Source of the DNA: a bacterium
GTDB lineage: Bacteria; Patescibacteria; Gracilibacteria; 1-14-2-50-48-13
Reading direction: 5' to 3'
Length of the DNA stretch: 15,473 nt
Assembly: GCA_030430105.1 (NCBI GenBank)
Contig: JAUIFW010000016.1
Coordinates: forward strand, 1 to 15,473
In this document: piece by piece, positions 12,552 through 15,473 of the stretch
Numbering within the stretch: position 1 is the first letter of the stretch
How the letters are laid out: every line of letters starts with the position of its first letter
Program-made: the position numbers and the translations under genes
The notes under the pieces: model-generated
The model's database searches: none
What the model was told of the DNA's origin: nothing
What the model saw: only the letters and a program-made list of their open reading frames with translations

Positions 12552-13847
12552 ATGAACAACACCACGAGCGTCATGCTCACAAGACTGATACTAATTGTAG
12601 GGCTTCCTGTGCTCACCTTTGCGCTTGGATATGGCGTGGGGCACCAGGATACCAAGGCTGCTCAGCCAGAGTTAACTCAGGCCCGGGAGCAGCAAGATCT
12701 TCTGGAAAATCTAGAAGAACAAGCTCCGTCAAGCTTTACTGTTGATTTCAGAACCTTTTGGGAGGTACATGATCAGCTAGAGGCCTATCATCCAAATGGT
12801 GAGACCACTACAGCTACCGAGTACCTATATGGAGCGATCAAGGGTATGGCTTCGGCAGTGGAAGATCCTTATACGTACTTCCTCGATCCTGAGGAGTCAG
12901 AAGAGTTTCTCAATGTGGATCTCAATGGTGAGCTTACGGGGATCGGCGCAGAGTTGAGAGAGTCAAGCGACAATGTGATAACGGTGGTCAAGGTCATTCC
13001 AGGAGCCCCTGCGGAAGCAGCTGGCCTCCTTTCTGGAGACGTCATCGTAGAAGTCGATGGAGAAGGAGTAATCAACTCGAGTTTGTATGAAGTGGTACAG
13101 AGAATTCGTGGGCAGAAGGGAACAGAGGTTACTTTGACCTTAGTACGCGAAGGTGAGGAGGAGTTTGTCTACCTCACGATCACGAGAGATGATATCAAGG
13201 TGCCATCCGTAGAGTATGAGACCTTGGATGAGGGGAGTATTGGACAAATCACGCTCCATAAGTTTGGGGAGTCGACCGCAGCGGAGCTCTCCGGTGTCAT
13301 CAACACGATTTTACTTGAGGCACCGCAAGGCATTATCCTAGATCTTCGTGATAATTCTGGAGGCTACTTGGAAGCTTCTGTAGACGTGATTTCTGAGTTT
13401 GTTTCCTTTGGAAAAGTACTGACTGTGGTCAATACCAAGATTGCTGAACCAACAGAGTACTTCGCAAGTGGTAGAGCGCGTCTAGCAAGCACACCCCTTG
13501 CAGTACTGGTCAACGAGCAAAGTGCATCAGCAGCAGAGATTGTTGCTGGAGCTCTACAGGATTTAGATCGCGCTGAACTCATAGGAATGCCTACCTATGG
13601 AAAGGGATCCGTACAAGAGCTCAACAAGCTCAGTGATGGATCTGCCCTACGTATGACCATCGCAAAATGGTATACGCCTAGTGGAAGGAATGTAGAAGAA
13701 AGCCTAGAAGGGGAGCTTGGTGTACTACCAGACCAACGAGTGGAGCGCACACCAGCGCAACGACTGGAGAATATAGATCCACAGCTAGAGGCTGCGCTTA
13801 CCTATATCCGCGAGCAGATTTCATCCACTATGGCCGCACGGAACTAA
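12552..13847 (+). CDS. CtpA-type C-terminal processing protease (S41) with PDZ domain
   Basis: A 431-residue membrane-anchored serine protease of the S41A family, which trims or degrades envelope proteins outside the membrane. Residues 9-27 are the anchor, followed by a short coiled stretch to about 58. The PDZ domain is about 115-200 (TGIGAEL ... AAGLLSGDVIVEVDG). The protease core follows, with IILDLRDNSGGYL (261-273), the catalytic Ser326 in NEQSASAAE and Lys351 in TYGKGSVQ, 25 residues apart as in characterised CtpA proteins. A further conserved segment is IAKWYTPSGR. The ATG at 12552 is chosen over an in-frame TTG at 12540; Met8 is possible. No Shine-Dalgarno is visible. The 3' end overlaps convergent rsmA by 20 nt. 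Substrates may include the secreted proteins of this locus, which is inference. Confidence 0.95.
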   Translation: MNNTTSVMLTRLILIVGLPVLTFALGYGVGHQDTKAAQPELTQAREQQDLLENLEEQAPSSFTVDFRTFWEVHDQLEAYHPNGETTTATEYLYGAIKGMASAVEDPYTYFLDPEESEEFLNVDLNGELTGIGAELRESSDNVITVVKVIPGAPAEAAGLLSGDVIVEVDGEGVINSSLYEVVQRIRGQKGTEVTLTLVREGEEEFVYLTITRDDIKVPSVEYETLDEGSIGQITLHKFGESTAAELSGVINTILLEAPQGIILDLRDNSGGYLEASVDVISEFVSFGKVLTVVNTKIAEPTEYFASGRARLASTPLAVLVNEQSASAAEIVAGALQDLDRAELIGMPTYGKGSVQELNKLSDGSALRMTIAKWYTPSGRNVEESLEGELGVLPDQRVERTPAQRLENIDPQLEAALTYIREQISSTMAARN

Positions 13848-14595
13848 GGCTCTGTGCATAAAGATATTGCCACTCTTCCACTGAGAGCTCCTGCGCACGC
13901 TTCGCGAGTAGGGGCTCTTCTTTTGGAAGCACGCTTCCGAGTGTCGCCTTGAGTTTTTTCCGTTTCTGAGAAAAACCTTGGTGGACAAATTTGAGGAAGC
14001 CACTACTAGGACGATCCTGCGTTACACGTAGTCGAAGAATACTAGAATCTACCTTCGGAGGAGGGGTAAAGCATCCTTTGCTTACATGGCGAAGTACGTC
14101 TACCTCACACATGGATTGGAGCATCACAGAAAGGGAGGATGCATTTGGGGCATGGTCCGCAGCGCGCAAGGCATACTCCTTTTGTACAAGAAGCACCAAG
14201 AGGCTTGGAGGGGTTGGCACCTTGAAGAGAAAGTGCTCGATAATAGGTGTCGTGATGTAATAGGGGATATTGGCTACAACTTTGTAGTTATCCCAACTGG
14301 ATGGGGGCTCCCACTGAAGCACATCGGCCTCCTCCAAAGAGAGAGAGTCGCCAAAACGCTCAGCAAGCACAGGAAGTACATCAGTATCCTTTTCTACCGC
14401 AAGAACTTCCGCACCTGATTCGAGCAGGAGTTCTGTGAGGTTGCCAGTACCTGGTCCAACTTCTATGACCTTGTCCTCCGGAGAGAGTTCACCTGCAGAA
14501 GCGATGGCAGCAAGTGCATGCTTGTCATGGAGAAAATGCTGACCCAAAGATTTCTTGGCGCGCACCTGGTTGTTTGATAAGCTGCTCTTGTTCAT
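13828..14595 (-). CDS. rsmA: 16S rRNA dimethyladenosine transferase RsmA (KsgA)
   Basis: RsmA dimethylates two adjacent adenosines near the 3' end of 16S rRNA during late small-subunit assembly, using S-adenosylmethionine. The 255-residue product shows KKSLGQHFL (14-22), the SAM-binding VIEVGPGTGNLT (43-54), the acidic loop AVEKD (66-70), and the catalytic motif NIPYYITTPI (109-118), followed by QKEYALR and FTPPPKVDSSIL. All motifs are intact and the length is slightly short but normal. The start codon is 29 bp from the divergent gene at 14625, and no Shine-Dalgarno is present; TATAAA just upstream on the minus strand is a weak -10 candidate. It overlaps the protease gene tail to tail by 20 nt. 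Confidence 0.97.
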   Translation of the reverse strand: MNKSSLSNNQVRAKKSLGQHFLHDKHALAAIASAGELSPEDKVIEVGPGTGNLTELLLESGAEVLAVEKDTDVLPVLAERFGDSLSLEEADVLQWEPPSSWDNYKVVANIPYYITTPIIEHFLFKVPTPPSLLVLLVQKEYALRAADHAPNASSLSVMLQSMCEVDVLRHVSKGCFTPPPKVDSSILRLRVTQDRPSSGFLKFVHQGFSQKRKKLKATLGSVLPKEEPLLAKRAQELSVEEWQYLYAQSLSSVRP

Positions 14596-14624
14596 GCGGA
14601 GGGCTGTTTATATCGCAAGTGTAC

Positions 14625-15473
14625 ATGAAAAAGTCCCTATTCCTAGTCCTGTTCTTACTTATCCTCATTGGGCTCTTTGTTGCAGCCCTGTTCTCACTTG
14701 ATATGGAAAAGGTCTGGACAGCCATTACCTCAGTGCATGTTGGGTGGATGCTCCTCTATTTTGCCATTGGGTTTTTCAATTTTAGTCTCTATGTGAAGCG
14801 CTGGGATACTATTGTGCATGCGTACAGAAAAGGGCAGGAGCGCATTTCCTTCTGGTCCATGATGGGGATTCGCTATGTAACGTATGCGGTGAGCTACCTG
14901 ATTCCCTCTGCACAGGTAGGAGGGGAGCCATTTAGGGTGTACTTCCTAGAAGAGCGGGGAGAAAGTAGAAAGCGGGCGATTTCCTCAGTGATCATCGACA
15001 AGACCTTTGAAGCGGCGGTAATTGTCGTCTTTTCCATTGTAGCCATAGCAGTGGCGCTCTATTACGCACAAGTGGGTGCTTCTGAGGTAGAACACACGAG
15101 TTCAGATTTAATTACATTGGTAGGCCTTCTTACGACGCTGGGTATCTTTAGCCTCTACTTCTACCTTACCATCGCAAAGGATGGATTTTTCACCACGATC
15201 TTCCGTGTAACGAAACTCAATAAGGTGAAGGTGCTTGCGCCATACGAAGAAAAAATAATGGCCACTGAGGCCCTTATGAAGAGATTTTTCAAGACGCATG
15301 TACGGGAGCTTGGAGTCACAATTATTCTCACATTGTTGACCTATGGAGTATTCCTTGTTGAGACTTGGGTGCTGCTTCAGGCTCTCGGGATAACGGCTAC
15401 AGTGGGGCAGACCGTGCTCATTAGCACACTTCCTATGGTCACGTATCTCATTCCTATCCCAGGTGCAGCGGGG
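14625..15473 (+). CDS. Flippase-like membrane protein (LPG synthase TM family, UPF0104), truncated by the window
   Basis: The first 283 residues of a polytopic membrane protein run off the right edge with no stop. Hydrophobic segments are visible at about 3-25, 40-57, 84-95, 121-148, 162-183, 231-255 and 262 onward. The family pattern is clear: IPSAQVGGEPFRVYFL (93-108), SSVIIDKTFEA (120-130) and IPIPGAAG (276-283) at the end. Members of this family (lysylphosphatidylglycerol synthase TM region, AglD-like) move or modify lipid-linked substrates; the exact substrate here is unknown. The catalytic aminoacyl-transfer domain of true MprF is not expected at this size, but the C-terminus is not visible. 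The start lacks a Shine-Dalgarno and lies 29 bp from divergent rsmA. Confidence 0.88.
   Translation, partial: MKKSLFLVLFLLILIGLFVAALFSLDMEKVWTAITSVHVGWMLLYFAIGFFNFSLYVKRWDTIVHAYRKGQERISFWSMMGIRYVTYAVSYLIPSAQVGGEPFRVYFLEERGESRKRAISSVIIDKTFEAAVIVVFSIVAIAVALYYAQVGASEVEHTSSDLITLVGLLTTLGIFSLYFYLTIAKDGFFTTIFRVTKLNKVKVLAPYEEKIMATEALMKRFFKTHVRELGVTIILTLLTYGVFLVETWVLLQALGITATVGQTVLISTLPMVTYLIPIPGAAG

Overview
The window looks like a piece of a small bacterial genome from the Candidate Phyla Radiation (Patescibacteria), possibly near Peregrinibacteria. This is an inference from gene style, not from a marker phylogeny. The grounds are: a large Ig-like S-layer protein with N-terminal SLH domains, mostly Shine-Dalgarno-less starts, tightly packed and overlapping genes, and short low-complexity repeats inside and beside genes. 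All eleven stop codons I could assign are TAA (8) or TAG (3), and none is TGA. TGA is not used as a sense codon in these genes, so this is not the Gracilibacteria/Absconditabacteria code 25.

Layout. 1-413: tail of a small basic reading frame, then a gene-poor leader with inverted repeats. 414-5081: a 1555-residue secreted S-layer protein with three SLH domains, a DGET-repeat linker and many beta-rich modules. 5077-5170: three consecutive hairpins, the last a strong terminator. 5174-5457: a 123-bp palindromic element, an operator-like hairpin beside an extended -10, and a 7-nt repeat array ending at a start codon. 5458-6972: an open frame that runs through a convincing terminator and appears to join two genes, an FN3-like anchored protein and a small membrane-anchored protein with its own strong RBS. 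7056-7907: a secreted protein with degenerate SLH repeats. 7891-9271 (minus): lgt followed by a DsbA-like lipoprotein. 9407-10581 (plus): two small lipoproteins, each with its own sigma70-type promoter and terminator. 10647-10722 (minus): tRNA-Arg(CCU). 10765-12436 (minus): a yraN-family gene followed by a GT4 glycosyltransferase carrying two in-frame copies of an AT-rich repeat. 12552-13847 (plus): a CtpA/S41 protease. 13828-14595 (minus): rsmA/ksgA. 14625-end (plus): a truncated flippase-like membrane protein of the LPG-synthase TM family.

How the genes fit together. Most of the window serves the cell envelope: an S-layer protein and a second SLH-like protein, Lgt to lipidate lipoproteins, three lipoproteins for Lgt to act on, an extracytoplasmic thiol oxidoreductase alongside secreted proteins with even, locally paired cysteines, an envelope protease, a glycosyltransferase and a lipid flippase-like protein. 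The housekeeping genes (rsmA, tRNA, yraN) are interleaved. I found no CRISPR array, transposase, phage gene or defence cassette. The least explained features are the 5174-5296 palindrome, the terminator inside an open frame, and the in-gene repeats of the glycosyltransferase.
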